Below, in pieces: positions 1 to 12,300 of a stretch of DNA of 64,000 bases. The stretch's first letter is position 1. Each line of letters opens with the position of its first letter. This DNA is from Mycoemilia scoparia (Eukaryota; Kickxellomycota; Kickxellomycetes; Kickxellales; Kickxellaceae), in assembly GCA_027575805.1 (NCBI GenBank), contig JANBPU010000054.1:1-64000 (forward strand), in the 5' to 3' direction. A program made the position numbers and the translations under genes. The notes below the pieces were generated by a model, which saw only the letters and a program-made list of their open reading frames with translations, was not told the origin of the DNA and made no database searches.

Positions 1-77
1 CCGCTAATCAGTGGTGATTATCACCCTATGATCAGCAGCCACCAAAAGTCACCCTTCATAAATTATGACCCATATAT
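1..77 (-). repeat. MITE copy A (partial, cut by window start)
   Basis: This is the right part of a short inverted-repeat element in the opposite orientation to most other copies. Its reverse complement starts TATATGGGTCATAATTTATG and continues into the family core AAGGGTGACTTTTGGTGG. The far end lies outside the window. Confidence 0.75.
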
Positions 78-1371
78 TTAAATTGAACGTGGCTTATAAT
101 ATAATTATGACTACAATGGAACAAGCCGAAACATCTGTGATAGAAAGTGCATAATGACGGCTGATCAGATAGAAGGAACCTAATCCTCCTTGCCTCTTAG
201 TAACAATACATAATTCGAATCTTCCTTTTGAAATTAATTTATGTATAACACCAAAGTCAGGGTCATATTTTTGCATTACACGACTTTGCATACCTTAAAG
301 TAAATGTACATAGAAATTGGTAGCTAAGAAATGAGAAGTGGGCCAAATGCAGCAATTATTTTTTCTTTCGCAGTTGGACGCTGCAATTTATTTCAAAGTG
401 CGCTTGCGGATAGGGCAAAAGTTGCATACACATCTGTCTGAATGCTAAGCAACCAACATATTGACCATTCTAGGGACATTTCACTAGTCCTTGAAGGTGC
501 TGGGTTTCTTAGTTCTCAATACAATATATGCATGTTATTCCTTCCTGAGCTGAAATATTGCCACAACAGTGTGTATTATAATGCCAATGTGTGTACTTGG
601 ATTACTATAGTATTGCCACGTAGGTGCCAATATCAAGAATTAGAGATGACCTATCACAAAATGTAGATGAATATTCAAGCTCTATTGGTTAAGTTGCTTT
701 CAGATATTCCATATTATGAATCAAGATTTTTGAAGGGAACTTTTTGATGACCAACGATTATAGGCGCAATCACGGCCAAACGTATGGCCGTCATTTATTA
801 GTAAATTGTCATCTTTTATAAATTATCGCTCATATTCTAATATCCAATTTCAAATATAACAGAGCTACGGTGACATTGTGAATCAATTGGGCAACTCTAT
901 CAAGAGGCAGTTTACTTTCCTACAGCTGTTCTTCAAAATGTCTTTCGACCTGATATGCTTTAGGACCAATTTTGAAGTTTCAAAACAATCGAAAAAGACT
1001 AATAAATTGGGGGGTTCAACCCATAGTGCTTTAGCCTTAGGGAAATTTAAATATATAATCTTAACCCACCTATGATGAAGTGTACAATAGTTTTGGCTCC
1101 TCGAGTCTAATATATTTCCAACTTTCTTAAATCATATCGAGGATAAGAAAGTGTAACATCCTATACTAGCAGTCTCCCAGCAATATCAGGTACATTTTCT
1201 CACATATATTTCTGCTTCTGAATATCTTCATACATATATTACTTTTTCTTCTCTGCCTCTTAAATAATTGATAAAAGTCATTTACATTTACTTACCCAGA
1301 TATCTCAGCGCTGCCATCATTGCCAAAACCACATTCGGATTTTAATAATAAAGGCGTGATTTTAGGACACA
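78..1371. other. intergenic, no gene supported
   Basis: AT-rich DNA upstream of the DHX29-like gene. Open frames here are short, lack family resemblance and partly overlap repeat DNA. It holds MITE copy B (709-836). The last ~100 bases before 1372 presumably contain the helicase 5' UTR, but I see no convincing TATA box. Confidence 0.6.
709..836 (+). repeat. MITE copy B
   Basis: A diverged copy of the family. It keeps the left end (TTTTTGAAGGG), the GATTATAGGCGCAATCACGG core, the TTATTAGTAAA palindrome relic and the right end (AAATTATCGCTCATAT). It is more mutated than copies C, D and J, so it is probably older. Confidence 0.7.
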
Positions 1372-4300
1372 ATGGTTCGGAAAAGCAAGAAGAAATCGAA
1401 AGTAGGCGGTAATGTAGATCCTCGAACGCTTTACAGCACTACATCTGTGGCATCATCGCGAAAGAAACAAGAGGAAAAGGATGAGCAAGATACTTCTTCA
1501 TTGCCTGCATCACCTGATCCTTCTCAACTTCTGAAAAGCGACCAACAGGGTGATACGCCTCCTGCAAATTCGACTGCAGACAAACAATCCGCAAACATTT
1601 CTGAATTCAATACACCGAAAGGATATGCAGATTCTGGCACAACTACTATGATTGCGGAAATTACAGGTATGACTAAAGGTCTCAGGCTTAAAGAAGGTAA
1701 ATACAAACAAATTACTCACCCTACTTGCGGGGTTCCTTTCTTTGCATCTTTCTAAACCATTGTGCTTTTCGCACATCTTACTACCTCCTCTTCCATTGCG
1801 ACCTCTCCTGGGTCTAATCTCCGGCAAAAATATTTGTAGCTATAGCTAAAATAGATAACTTGCATTCAATTGTTATTGCAACTCACAAGGAGAAAAAAAT
1901 TGTAAATGCTTATGCAAAAATCCAATTAATATATGCTTTTTAATTTATCTGTAATTGGCACTTGTTTCTTTTTCAGATACCCAAAATTCAAATAATAGTG
2001 GCAATAGAAACAATAGTAAAGCCACTGGTAACACCGGATTGACAAAATATACAGAGTGGCAAGTCTATGAAAAGAATCTTGATGACCCAGAGTACAGAGC
2101 TGCCATCGCTGAAGTCCACAGGTTAGCCAAACACCGAACAGATGGATTGAAACGCCTAGAGAAAACTCAAATAGAGCGACACAACTCAATGTCAAACCTG
2201 GTTGATATAAGCTTAAATTTGGAGGACGAAAACAGACTGGTACAAATGATTCAACAAAGCGAAAGCTCCAAAAGCGCTCTTGCAAATCTGCAGAAGGATG
2301 AATCCACAATTACGAATAACATGAAGGTGACAAAGGTATCATTGTCTCTAGGGAAATCGCTCAAGTCAATGTTGACTGACTTGGACGTCAATTTCGAAAT
2401 GATGCTTGGATATGGTATATCTGAAGAAAATGTTCGGATAGCTATTGCAAGTGCTAAACCCAAGACATTGTTAAATCTGTTGGAATGGGCTTGCCTTTAC
2501 CTGTCTACCGATGCTTTGCCAAATGAATTCTGGTGTAACAGGTTAATTGAAAATTTTGACGATAAAAAAGGTTAGTTCTATGTTAATCTGGATATGGTAT
2601 TATTTAATGATAGAGAGTAACTGAACATATATTATTGTAATATTTTTTAAATACTAATATTTGGGTCTGTTGAATGCCTATAAACTTATAGTTATGGTTA
2701 GCAGCATAATAGCGCATATGACAAAGGACAAATCCCAAACTGACAATCCTAGCGAAAAAGAAATAATCCCCAAACAAGAGCCCGTAATGGATATAATCAG
2801 ACCAGTAAAAAAGAAAGTCGATAAAGGCAAAGAACGGCCTGATATAAGTAGTGAAGTTAAAAAGAGAATCATTGAGCAATATGGCAACCTCAGGGATCCT
2901 CTTCTAAATAGCGACCCAGACGAAAAGAAACCAATAAACAAATTCCATGAGAATGTCAACCCGGAATCACTGTTGGGTAAATTCTTCTCATCAATAGCCA
3001 AGACAACGAATTCCAGTAAATCTCGTAAAAGCTCAATTGATGATCCCAATGACCTGTATCCTGATCTTGTTATCGACCTGCGACGCATAAACCTTCTGGA
3101 AAAGTCACTTTTAAAAGAGAATAAGGGCAATAGATTCAGAACCAACCTAAATACATTGAAGGACTTGGCCAAAAAGATAAATTTGCAGATCAAGGGGCTT
3201 GAACAAGATATACTTTTTGATAAGGGCATGGGTGATTCCAAAGCTGATAAGTTGTGGAAGTCGAAGGAAGGAGTCTATTCTTATAATATACATAAGATTG
3301 TTGAGGAAGAAAAAAATCTGTTTGAGCTTTGTGAAGAATTGAATAGCGAAGAAAATGACGCTGGGGGTAATGGGGCGGACAAACAAGGAAATTGGTCGAA
3401 ATTGGATGGAAAGGAAAGCAACGACGAAGCTGGAAAAAAGAGTAATGGTTCCAAAGGTGAGAGTGGTAATCTTGACGATTATGAAGGTGATCTGTTCGGT
3501 GCTATGCTAGACAGCGATAATGAAGATGAAAAGGATAAGAAAGGACAAAAAGAAACAGAAGCTGGAGGCGCAGATCCTGCTAATAAGCTTCCAGAAGCCG
3601 AGATCATTGACCTAGATGTTGAAAAGAGTTGGAAGGGACCTTTGCCAAAGGATTTGCTTGGTGAATTGGCTCGCAAGGTCGACTCTGGAGTTCGAACAGT
3701 GTTTATCAAGGATAAACAACACTCTGGCTCTGGATTTGCCTCAACTTTAAAAATGACCTGGTCGAAGCAAAGTTCATTAAATAATGCAAAGTTGCTTGGT
3801 GAGACAGCGGCCGCAAGCATTGATAAGCTTACAATGAGCTGGGTGATGCCAATGATGGTGGCTTGTAAAGATCAAAAGAGCGCTGATCAGCTGGTTGCTA
3901 TGATTGCTTTATATGATCTGTTCAAAGAGCGAAATATAGCCAGTCGTCTGCCTCATCAGTACAAGGAAGTTTGGGAAAAGTGGCAGAGAAGGGATTCTGG
4001 TGAAGATAAAGAAGCTGAAATACTATCCGACAGAATCGACTTTTTGAAGTCACTTGTCCGTCATCCGGACTCGACATCTCCACCTACTACACCAACCCTA
4101 AAATACATTTCTGATCCCCTCGATATGGCATTGGGCTCCCTGTCATCAGAGGAATTTGAGAAATGGTCCCGTATAAACATGAGCCGCCGATCAAAGAAGT
4201 GGACTTGGCAAAGATTTATGCAAAGAACAAAAGACAATAGCAAGGAGATGGAGGCTATTGACTCGATCAAGAAATCGCTTCCCATTACAGCAGCAAGGGA

Positions 4301-7235
4301 TGAGATCATATCGACCCTTGAAAGTAGTCAGGTCATCATCGTGAAAGGAGACACTGGGTGCGGAAAAAGTACTCAGGTCCCACAGTTTTTGGTAGAGCAC
4401 CTGTTGAAGAGTAAATGTTATAATGGCACCGAGGTTATATGCACGCAACCACGCAGGATCTCTGTTACATCCATTTCGTCACGTATTAGTCAAGAGATGC
4501 GTGATCCCAACTCTGAGGTTGGTGGCACTGATTCGTTGGTAGGATACCAGATACGAATGGAATCTCAGAAATCATGGGCAAATATGCTCTTATTCTGCAC
4601 GACTGGTATTCTTTTGCGTCGCCTAGAATCTGATCCAATGCTTACTAGTGTCAGCCACATTGTTGTTGATGAGGTCCAAGAGCGAACCATTGAGTCGGAC
4701 TTTTTGCTCACAGTTTTACGAGACCTTTTGCCAAAACGACCAGACCTGAAGCTGGTTGTTATGAGCGCAACCATTGATTTGACTCTATTTTCGGATTACT
4801 TCTCTGGCTGTCCTATTGTCTCTGTTTCTGGGCGCACCTTCCCAGTTGCTTCATTTTACCTGGAAGATGTTATTGAAAACACAATGTACTCGCTTGGGAG
4901 TGACTCAAAATATGTTGATAAGAAGGCACTGGAGACAACAGCAGTTCGGGGGTCTTTGACTATATCTGGAAGGGGAGGAAATCAAGAACGAGTCAACTAT
5001 ACATATGACCACACCACCAGTGGCATAAAGGATGGCATTATTGATGACGAGAATAGCCCATATGTAGACTACTCTGTGAGAACAAGAACTGCTCTTGCTC
5101 GTATGGATAAGTCTGTAGTCAACCTTGATTTGATTCACCACTTGATCCGTAAAATTGTCTTGCCAAGATCTGACCAAGAATTTGAAAACGACATGAGTAC
5201 GCTGATTGCTGAACCCAGTGATCGGTCTATGAATGACTGGATAGCCAAGAGACGAGTAGAATATGAACAAATGAAGCAATGCATCCCAAGTGAGGGCGCG
5301 ATCTTGGTATTCCTTCCCGGTATGTTAGAAATCCGTACTCTTTATGGTATGCTTCAGGGAGATCCAGATCTCATTGCTCCTCTGGATCCCAAAAACAAAG
5401 AGTCTGACCAAAGAACAATCGTCATACCACTACATTCGACTTTGATGAATACCCCTACAAAAGGAAGACAAGACAAAGACAGAGCCCCTGACGCTGGTAC
5501 ATCTGCCTTTGCCATACCACCACATGGAGTTCGAAAGATTGTCTTGTCAACAAATATTGCCGAAACTGGCATTACTATCCCTGACATTACTGTAGTTATA
5601 GACTCCGGAAAGTCTAACCAGGTCAACTGGGATCACCAGTTGCGACAAACCAAACTACAAACCAGATGGGTGAGCAAGGCCAATTGCAAGCAGCGCAAAG
5701 GAAGAGCAGGAAGGGTCAGAGAAGGGTTGTGCCTTTGCTTATACACAAGCCACCAGTATAATAAGATGTCGGCATTTGAGACACCCGAACTACTACGAAT
5801 GCCACTCCAGGAGCTTTGTCTGAAGCTTAAGGTATATGGCTATCCAAATATATTGGACTTCCTTATGAAGACTCCACAGCCACCACAGCTGGACTCTGTA
5901 ATTCATTCGATCAGATCGCTTATAGAGGTTGGTGCCTTGAGGAGAGATGAATCTCTCACTATACTTGGTCGCTATATGTCTATGATTCCGGTTGATATAT
6001 TGATTAGCAAAATGCTGATATTTGGTGCAATACTCAAGTGCTTGGACCCAATTCTAACCATCGCTGCTGCACTCAGTTTGAACAAATCCATCATGGTTTC
6101 ACCATTCGAAGAACCAGACAAAAGCAATGCAAAGGCTGCCCACTCTGTCTACTACTCTCAGTCTCTTGAATCCTTTGTTAACAAGTCTGAAATTGACCGA
6201 CACTCTGTTCACTATAGACAAGCTACTCAAGGATCGGACTTTATGGCTATGTATCTAGCCTACCTTGACTGGAAGGAAGAGGCATCAAAACCAGATATAA
6301 ACCGTCGACAAATCATATCATTCTGCAAAAAACGCTGGTTGGATATCAGCATGCTAGAAATGATTGAGGATCTCAAAGAAGAGTATCTCAGACTGTTGGC
6401 TGATATCGGCTTTGTGGCCTTTTCAGAGCTTTTGACTAAGGAGCAAAGGGATAAGGGCAAGAAACTATCACCTCATCAAGTCAACAAAGTTCTCCGACCA
6501 TTCCAGTCCAAGAGAAGCCATGGCTTTAGGAGTGGATTTGTTAGGGTCCCGCCTAGTATTAATGAGTATGCTACTAACACGGCGGTCATACATGCTGCTA
6601 TAGTCGCTGGGCTAGGAAATGTTTTGGTACCTAGCCAAGAAAAGATAGGATCATTTGTACAGCATCAAGTCAAATATGACATGGATTCTGCACAGAGTAT
6701 GACCAACACCGATTCCAAGAAGGGTGTGAATAATGATGTAGTGCTGGATAAAAATCTGTCCTCCAACATTTTGAATTCCAAGCCGACTGTAAAAAAGTCC
6801 ACAGTATATATACATCCATCCTCTGTAAATTTCAATGCTCTGTCCAAAAACAAGCAGCAATCTGAGTCTAGCGGCTTTGATATAAGTGGTACCATTGAGA
6901 AACAGAGACAGGAGCTATTTAACAAGTTCGTTATAGCATATGATATTATTTCGCGAAATGACAGATCTTTGGCATCAAAGACTGCCTGGATATCACCACT
7001 ATTGGCCCTGCTATTTGCAGAAAAGATTGACATTCATCCGTCAGCTAGGATAGTGACTTTAAACGAATGTCTCCATACGAAATGCTATCCAAGAACAGCA
7101 TCGGTATGTCAGTATATGAGGAATGTCCTAAACCAGATACTAAAGTTTAGGCTATATCACCCCAACGAGCCTGTTCCTAAAGAATTACAAGAATGGCAGG
7201 ATTTGATTCTTGGAATCATTTCAAATGCTGCCTAG
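1372..7235 (+). CDS. DHX29: DHX29-like DExH-box RNA helicase (3 exons)
   Basis: Predicted CDS is join(1372..1696, 1977..2570, 2692..7235), 1820 residues. Both introns have GT..AG ends and keep phase 1; intron 2 carries a TACTAAT branch site. Start is the ATG opening a Lys-rich N-terminus. A UBA-like segment (LLEWACLYLSTDALP) near residue 295 matches the DHX29 N-terminal region. Helicase motifs are in order: Walker A GDTGCGKS at about 859-866, motif Ia TQPRR, motif II DEVQ at about 966-969, SAT, LPGMLEI, STNIAETGITI, and QRKGRAGR. HA2/OB-type regions follow. Family role: a 40S-bound helicase aiding scanning on structured 5' UTRs; yeast YLR419W is the related protein. It is longer than animal DHX29 (about 1,370 residues), mainly from a charged, low-complexity Asp/Glu/Lys-rich insert before the helicase core. 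Oddity: the usual His of motif II is Gln. Confidence 0.93.
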
Positions 7236-7393
7236 TTTATGTTCGCCTGATGCATTTCCTTTCTTTGTGTAGTTTTTTTTCGAGCGTTGGTCTTTAGGAA
7301 GTAGTTGATATCTGGATATCTTGCTAAAAAACATTTTTTGAGCTTTATTGATTCTAATATATAACTTCTATTGCAACAACTAAATCGTTAACC

Positions 7394-7399
7394 AATAAA
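7394..7399 (+). terminator. possible polyadenylation signal for the DHX29-like gene
   Basis: An AATAAA hexamer lies about 160 bases after the stop codon in AT-rich DNA. Assignment is by position only. Confidence 0.35.
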
Positions 7400-7533
7400 T
7401 GTTGTGCCCTTTATCACTAAGCCTGTCAGGTCATAACTCAATTAATCAGAGAATTGTTAATCCTAAATCATTTCCAATGGTTCTGAATGAGTCACTCTAA
7501 TTTAGATTCATCCCCATTTTTAATATTCTATTT

Positions 7534-7654
7534 TATATGGCAATAATTTTTGAGGGGTAAATTTTGGTGACTAGTGATTATAGGGGCTATCACAGCCAAG
7601 TGGATGTCCACTTTTACTAGTAAACTTTCACACTTCAAAAATAATCGCCCATAT
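7534..7654 (+). repeat. MITE copy C
   Basis: 121-bp element running from TATATGGCAATAATTTTTGA to AAAATAATCGCCCATAT. It has the GATTATAGGGGCTATCACAG core, GTGGATGTCCAC and the TTTACTAGTAAA palindrome. It lies just downstream of the 7759-8180 gene. The same element sits at the same place beside the second copy of that gene (40795-40916), so element and gene were duplicated together. Confidence 0.85.
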
Positions 7655-7758
7655 TATACTTTGTGTCTTTGTAATGTTTGTTTTGGCATGAATACAAAGA
7701 AATTCATGACAATTTGAATCACAGAGCTATAAATTCCAAGTAATTTATAGATAAATCC

Positions 7759-8180
7759 TCAGCCAAAATTGGTACTTTGCAGGTTCAAGTCAAAAAGTGT
7801 GTATTGGATTTTCAAAAGATTCAAGTGCTTTTCAGAGTATCCAATTACCAGAGTAAAGGGCTTCGAGCTTGCCAGAGAACACCCCATATAATATAATATC
7901 TGGCTTGTATTGATAGCACTACTATCAAATTCGACCAAATACTATAATACATTAAAAAGAACAATAATGAAGAAAATATTAATTAATATCAACATGATTG
8001 TCTGTATCTACGTAAAAACTATGTCTATATAGTATATATAGCTCTGAAAATTTATACACTTACAATGGAGCTTTCATCGATGATTTTGGTAATTTTTTGT
8101 ATGAACTCATTTTCATCATCGATTTTAAGTCCATCGATGTAATATGATTCCAATTCCTCTCCGTGAAATAGACCCAACAT
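7759..8180 (-). CDS. small ubiquitin-fold-like protein, copy 1 (2 exons)
   Basis: Predicted complement(join(7759..7941, 8064..8180)), 99 residues; not visible as a single open frame because of a 122-bp intron (GTAAGT..TATTATAG, phase 0). Support comes from a second copy at 41170-41574 with the same start, same intron position and homologous protein. Exon 1 opens MLGLFHGEELESYYIDG. The order of a strand-like segment, an amphipathic helix (EFIQKITKIIDESSI), VEF.., and a closing strand (FTLVIGY) resembles the ubiquitin beta-grasp layout; this fold call is inference from pattern, not from a match I can compute. There is no C-terminal Gly-Gly; the protein ends NFG. MITEs flank it on both sides, and the upstream one begins at the start codon. 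Function unknown. Expression is unproven, and a decaying duplicate is possible. Confidence 0.62.
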
Positions 8181-8299
8181 ATGGGTAATAATCTTTGAAG
8201 GATGAATTTTGGTGGTTAGTGTTTATAGGGGCAATCACAGTCAAATGGATGTCCAGTTTTACTAGTAAACTTTCACCCTTCAAAAATTATCTCCCATAT
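8179..8299 (+). repeat. MITE copy D
   Basis: Runs from ATATGGGTAATAATCTTTGA to TTATCTCCCATAT with core TTTATAGGGGCAATCACAG and TTTACTAGTAAA. Its left end abuts the start codon of the 7759-8180 gene, so it would supply that gene's leader and promoter. Confidence 0.85.
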
Positions 8300-9345
8300 A
8301 TACTTTTTCTTAGATATTTTCCTAAAAGAGGTTTTTCGATCTTCTTTCCACTTTTTAAAAATCATACTATTATTTTCTTTAATAAAGTTATGATTAAAAG
8401 GATTTAAAGATAACTAATTTTAATTACTGTCTTCCAATAATAATTTTATATATCATTATACATTCTCACTTGTCCTAAATGTATAATAATAATCCTGAAT
8501 AAAGTCTTTTTTAGTTTAACAACTTTCCTAGTAGCTCAAAGTTGTTCTGAACAACCCGGGCCTGTTAGTACAAATGCAAGTTATACCAGCATTACGAGAT
8601 ACATTATGTCGGGGTGCCCTGATAACCTGCTAGATACTAACTGATGATTGTTGTAGATCACCTGCACCTAATGATCTGATCCTGGTTTCGGGTTGCAATC
8701 ATACATAGACTAGAATAGACTTAGTAGAGAGTACTTGGTTAAGCAAGGTTGATATATTGACCATAGCTAACAGACCTTGGATTTTTCAAATGATTCAACT
8801 CTTCAATTCTTTTTTATAAGCCAATAAACTCATATGGGTAGTTATTTTTGAAGGGTGACCATCTGCTAATAAATGGTGATCGCACATTTGGCTGGTATTG
8901 CTCCTATAATCGTTGTCCACCAAAAGTCACCCTTCATAAATTATGATCCATATTATTATTGCTATTATTCAGACCTTGTTGACTTGCTATTATGGAAAAT
9001 TACTTAATCAGACCATGATCAAAACCCAGCTCTTGATTTACTCATTGTTTATATTTTAGCTTTGACTGTTATCATAAACAACCACAATCAATCTAGAGAA
9101 ATATCACTAAACCCATCTTTCGCCAAAGAATATTGACATAAAACTACTACTATTTTATTACTTTTCTTTATTGGGGAAGGGTTTAAACCTCGTTATCAAG
9201 TTCCCAATACAATTCTAACACGCTGAATTGTCATACATACCTTTTTCAAGAAAGGCTGTTCAAGAAGCCTATACACCAAACTACAAGACAATAAATTTTG
9301 AATTCGAGTACAACAAATCAGGGCAAAAAAGAAATATATACACGC
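8300..9345. other. intergenic, MITE copy E and no gene supported
   Basis: AT-rich DNA between MITE D and the checkpoint kinase. The stretch 8520-8780 is less AT-rich than its surroundings, but I find no open frame, tRNA-like box or similarity to the rest of the window. The checkpoint kinase leader must lie in the last few hundred bases. Confidence 0.55.
8831..8953 (-). repeat. MITE copy E
   Basis: Inverted orientation relative to C and D. It runs from CATATGGGTAGTTATTTTTG to CACCCTTCATAAATTATGAT. Its interior resembles copy A (TAATAAATGGTGATCG, CCACCAAAAGTCACCC) and lacks the TTTACTAGTAAA palindrome, so A and E may form a subfamily. Confidence 0.8.
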
Positions 9346-12300
9346 ATGGCGAACCACTCTGGCGAGTATGGCATATCTCCGCCAGCCCAAAGAGAGCCTG
9401 AGGATAATATTGATGAAAAAATAGATGACGCAGTCGATATCACAGTGATTGAAAACCAAAAGGAAAATATACAGCCATTGAAACAAGGACGATCAGCCAA
9501 AACATTGTCAGCACTCTACAGCTCACACCCAGACGCATTGGCCCGTGGAGCAGGTTCAGTAAAGATAGGGCGCGGCGCATTGGCACCAAAGTCCATTGCC
9601 AAATCATCTGAATCGTCAGAGGATGGCGGTGTTGGACCCAGCAATAATAACAGTAATGACGAAGATGCAACCCGTGGTTCAACATCAATAATTGAACAAG
9701 GTCATCTGGAATTTCAAAGAGAAATAGCAGAGATAGACCCAGACTGTGACGACGATCCATTGGATGTTTATTTCAGATATGCTCGCTGGGCAATGGAGGT
9801 TCATACACAAGGTGGAGCACAAAGTGAATTGGTCCAACTTTTGGAAAAACCATTAAGACAATTTCGTGACCAAGAAAGATATAGAAATGATACCCGCTAT
9901 GTAAAGATGTGGATATGGTACACGACAGTAATCAACCAAGGTCAGGAAGAAGTCTTTAAATATCTTTTGGCTAACAAGATTGGTGATGCATTGGCTGTTC
10001 TGTATGAAGAATTTTCGGATTTGCTTGAGAGTCGTGGAAAGTAAGAACAATGCTTTATGTTTTATAACTATTATTATATGCTATGAAGTTACATTCTACA
10101 GTATTAAAAATGGATATGGCTACATTATTAATCTAGATACAACCAAGCGCATGATACGTATTCCCTGGGAATCAACAGAAAAGCCCAACCACTGGATCGC
10201 TTAAAAAGGCGACACGATGCCTTTGAGAAAAGATTAGCCGCATACTTGGCAAAAAAGCAAAGCGAGGGGGAAGATAGTGATGAGGATGCACTGATCAATG
10301 GCCCACCGAGAGAAGGTTCTGGTCCCGCTTCATCCTCAAGAACAATGCTGGGTGTTAAGCGTTCATCTCGCTCAGCAATATCAGCCCATCCAAACACCCT
10401 GCACCAGCCATCTACAAGTCGTGGTCTTGGAGGATCCAGGCTAGGTGATGTAGGAGCAAGGGGCAGAGGAAGAATAGGTGTAGTGCAAAGGGATTCTGCC
10501 AGTAGTAGAGCAGCTACAAATCCAAAAAGCAATAAAGGAAAGATAGCTGTATTTGCAGATCCAGATGGCACTGCAGGACAAAGTGCATCACAAAAGCAGG
10601 GCTCTGCTTGGCTTGACATAGGGACAAGTGCAACACGTTCGAAAGAGAATGTAAGAGAGGCCACGGCATGGCGAGGACAAACGCTCAAGCAGGCTCCCGG
10701 AAGACCAGGAGCATCCAGACCTGCAACACAACCAGTAGAGAAATTTGAAGTCTTTCGAGATGAGGCTGAGGAGGGAAATGATGCAGACCACGAAGATTCC
10801 TTATCACCAAGTCAAAAGGAACAACAGCATTTATCTGGTCAGGTTTTGGCAGCAAAGGATAAAGATTCTGTTGGGGCCACAGGATTCTCTTCCGACAAGT
10901 TCCTTCGCTCTATAGAACAGCCAAGTGAAAAGGAGGGTGCTCAATCTCAAAAGAAAAAAGAGCAGCCTTCAAGTTCGACTCGCTCTGCAGCGCCTTCAAA
11001 ATTGACGAAGCCATCAGCATTCAGTATTGATTTGGAATTCCTTCGAGCTGAGAATATAGACCATTCAAAAGACATTGAGTTTACTATGACACATTCTGTA
11101 GAAGAGATGAGAGCCAATCTCCCAAAGTATAAAATTGAAACAGCTGCTTTGGCTATGAAATTTAAAAAGTCGATGTCTCTCAGAGATGAGCCCAAAAATA
11201 GTGGCTCTGCGCAAGATCCGTCCTGTCAACGACCAAAAAGCCCAAAAAGGGCGGACCCTTCAGGCTATCATGAATACAGCATACCGCTAGGTCCAAATGA
11301 TGGTAAGTTTATCTTAGGAGTAAACTACCTAAATTGTTAATTTCCAGCACATCATTGATCCGCTAAACTGAGACTGTGTGCTTATTATTTATTTAGATGC
11401 CTTGGATGGGGATATAAGTACTAACCCGACAGGAAGAAAGATGACCGGAGATCTGCCTTCGCCCACTATAAATACCCGTGTAGCCCAGGCAGAAATGTTT
11501 GATATATGGAATGAGGCCGCCCCTTCCAGACCATATAAACAAGGTAACCCTAATGATGAGGATGACGACGATGAAACTCCTGATGATGATGGGCTAAACG
11601 AATTCGAGCGCGAGAGGGCAAAATCATCGACAGCTCCAAAGCCCATCTCTAATGCCGCCGCCGACGACGACGACTATCAGTTTACCATGGGCCCAGTTAA
11701 ACCAAACCTGAACCCTTCAAACACCCCTATCACGAGCCTGGGTACTCCTATAGAACAACAACAACACCAGCTGCACCAAGCACCAACTGTACAGCCTATC
11801 CATGCTTCCAGTAAGCCAGGTAGAGATGAAAATGATCCACCCACTATAATGTTGAAGCAACATGGCGATATTGTCAAACCAACGCCTCGCAATCCCCGGA
11901 CAACTGCTTCTGCAGTATCGGCAAGAAGTGGCCGGGCTTTGGCCCCACTATCTGCTAAAAAGACACCTGGAAAGAAGGCTGCCAAGCCAGGCGCATTGTT
12001 TTCAGTATTTTGTGATGACGGACTTCCAGAGGAAGACGATGAAGAACACGCCTGTTTGAAAACTCCAGCACCTCTTGGCAAAAAGTCTGGTGAACGAACA
12101 GAACTGCCATGGCACTCCACCCCAGCTTTTGATGGTAGAATGTGTGATGGGAGCAATACTGAATTCGAAAGAGGAATGAGCCATGGAGTATCCCAAATTG
12201 GAATAGACCCAAGCAATGGACAGACTATGTCGACCATCCACACACTGGGCTTGACTGGATCAGGCAACACATTCGGACAACTAAGTGGGCATGGTGGAAT

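Noticed and set aside
442..1075. Small + strand frames upstream of the helicase
   Set aside because: No conserved features, and one overlaps the edge of MITE B; lengths are expected by chance.
7942..8063. Box C/D snoRNA inside the conserved intron
   Set aside because: I looked for TGATGA and CTGA boxes on the minus strand and did not find a proper pair; only a short AT-rich hairpin-like stretch is present.
8520..8780. Less AT-rich island as a possible RNA gene or buried exon
   Set aside because: No tRNA boxes, no open frame and no other copy in the window; not enough to call.
9298..9345. N-terminal extension of BUB1 from a TTG codon
   Set aside because: No ATG upstream in frame; 9346 is the first ATG and leads directly to the KEN box region.
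10102..10204. Alternative exon at 10102 after the CTACAG acceptor in BUB1
   Set aside because: It gives the wrong phase and stops at 10204; the acceptor at 10136 restores the Mad3/BUB1 homology region.
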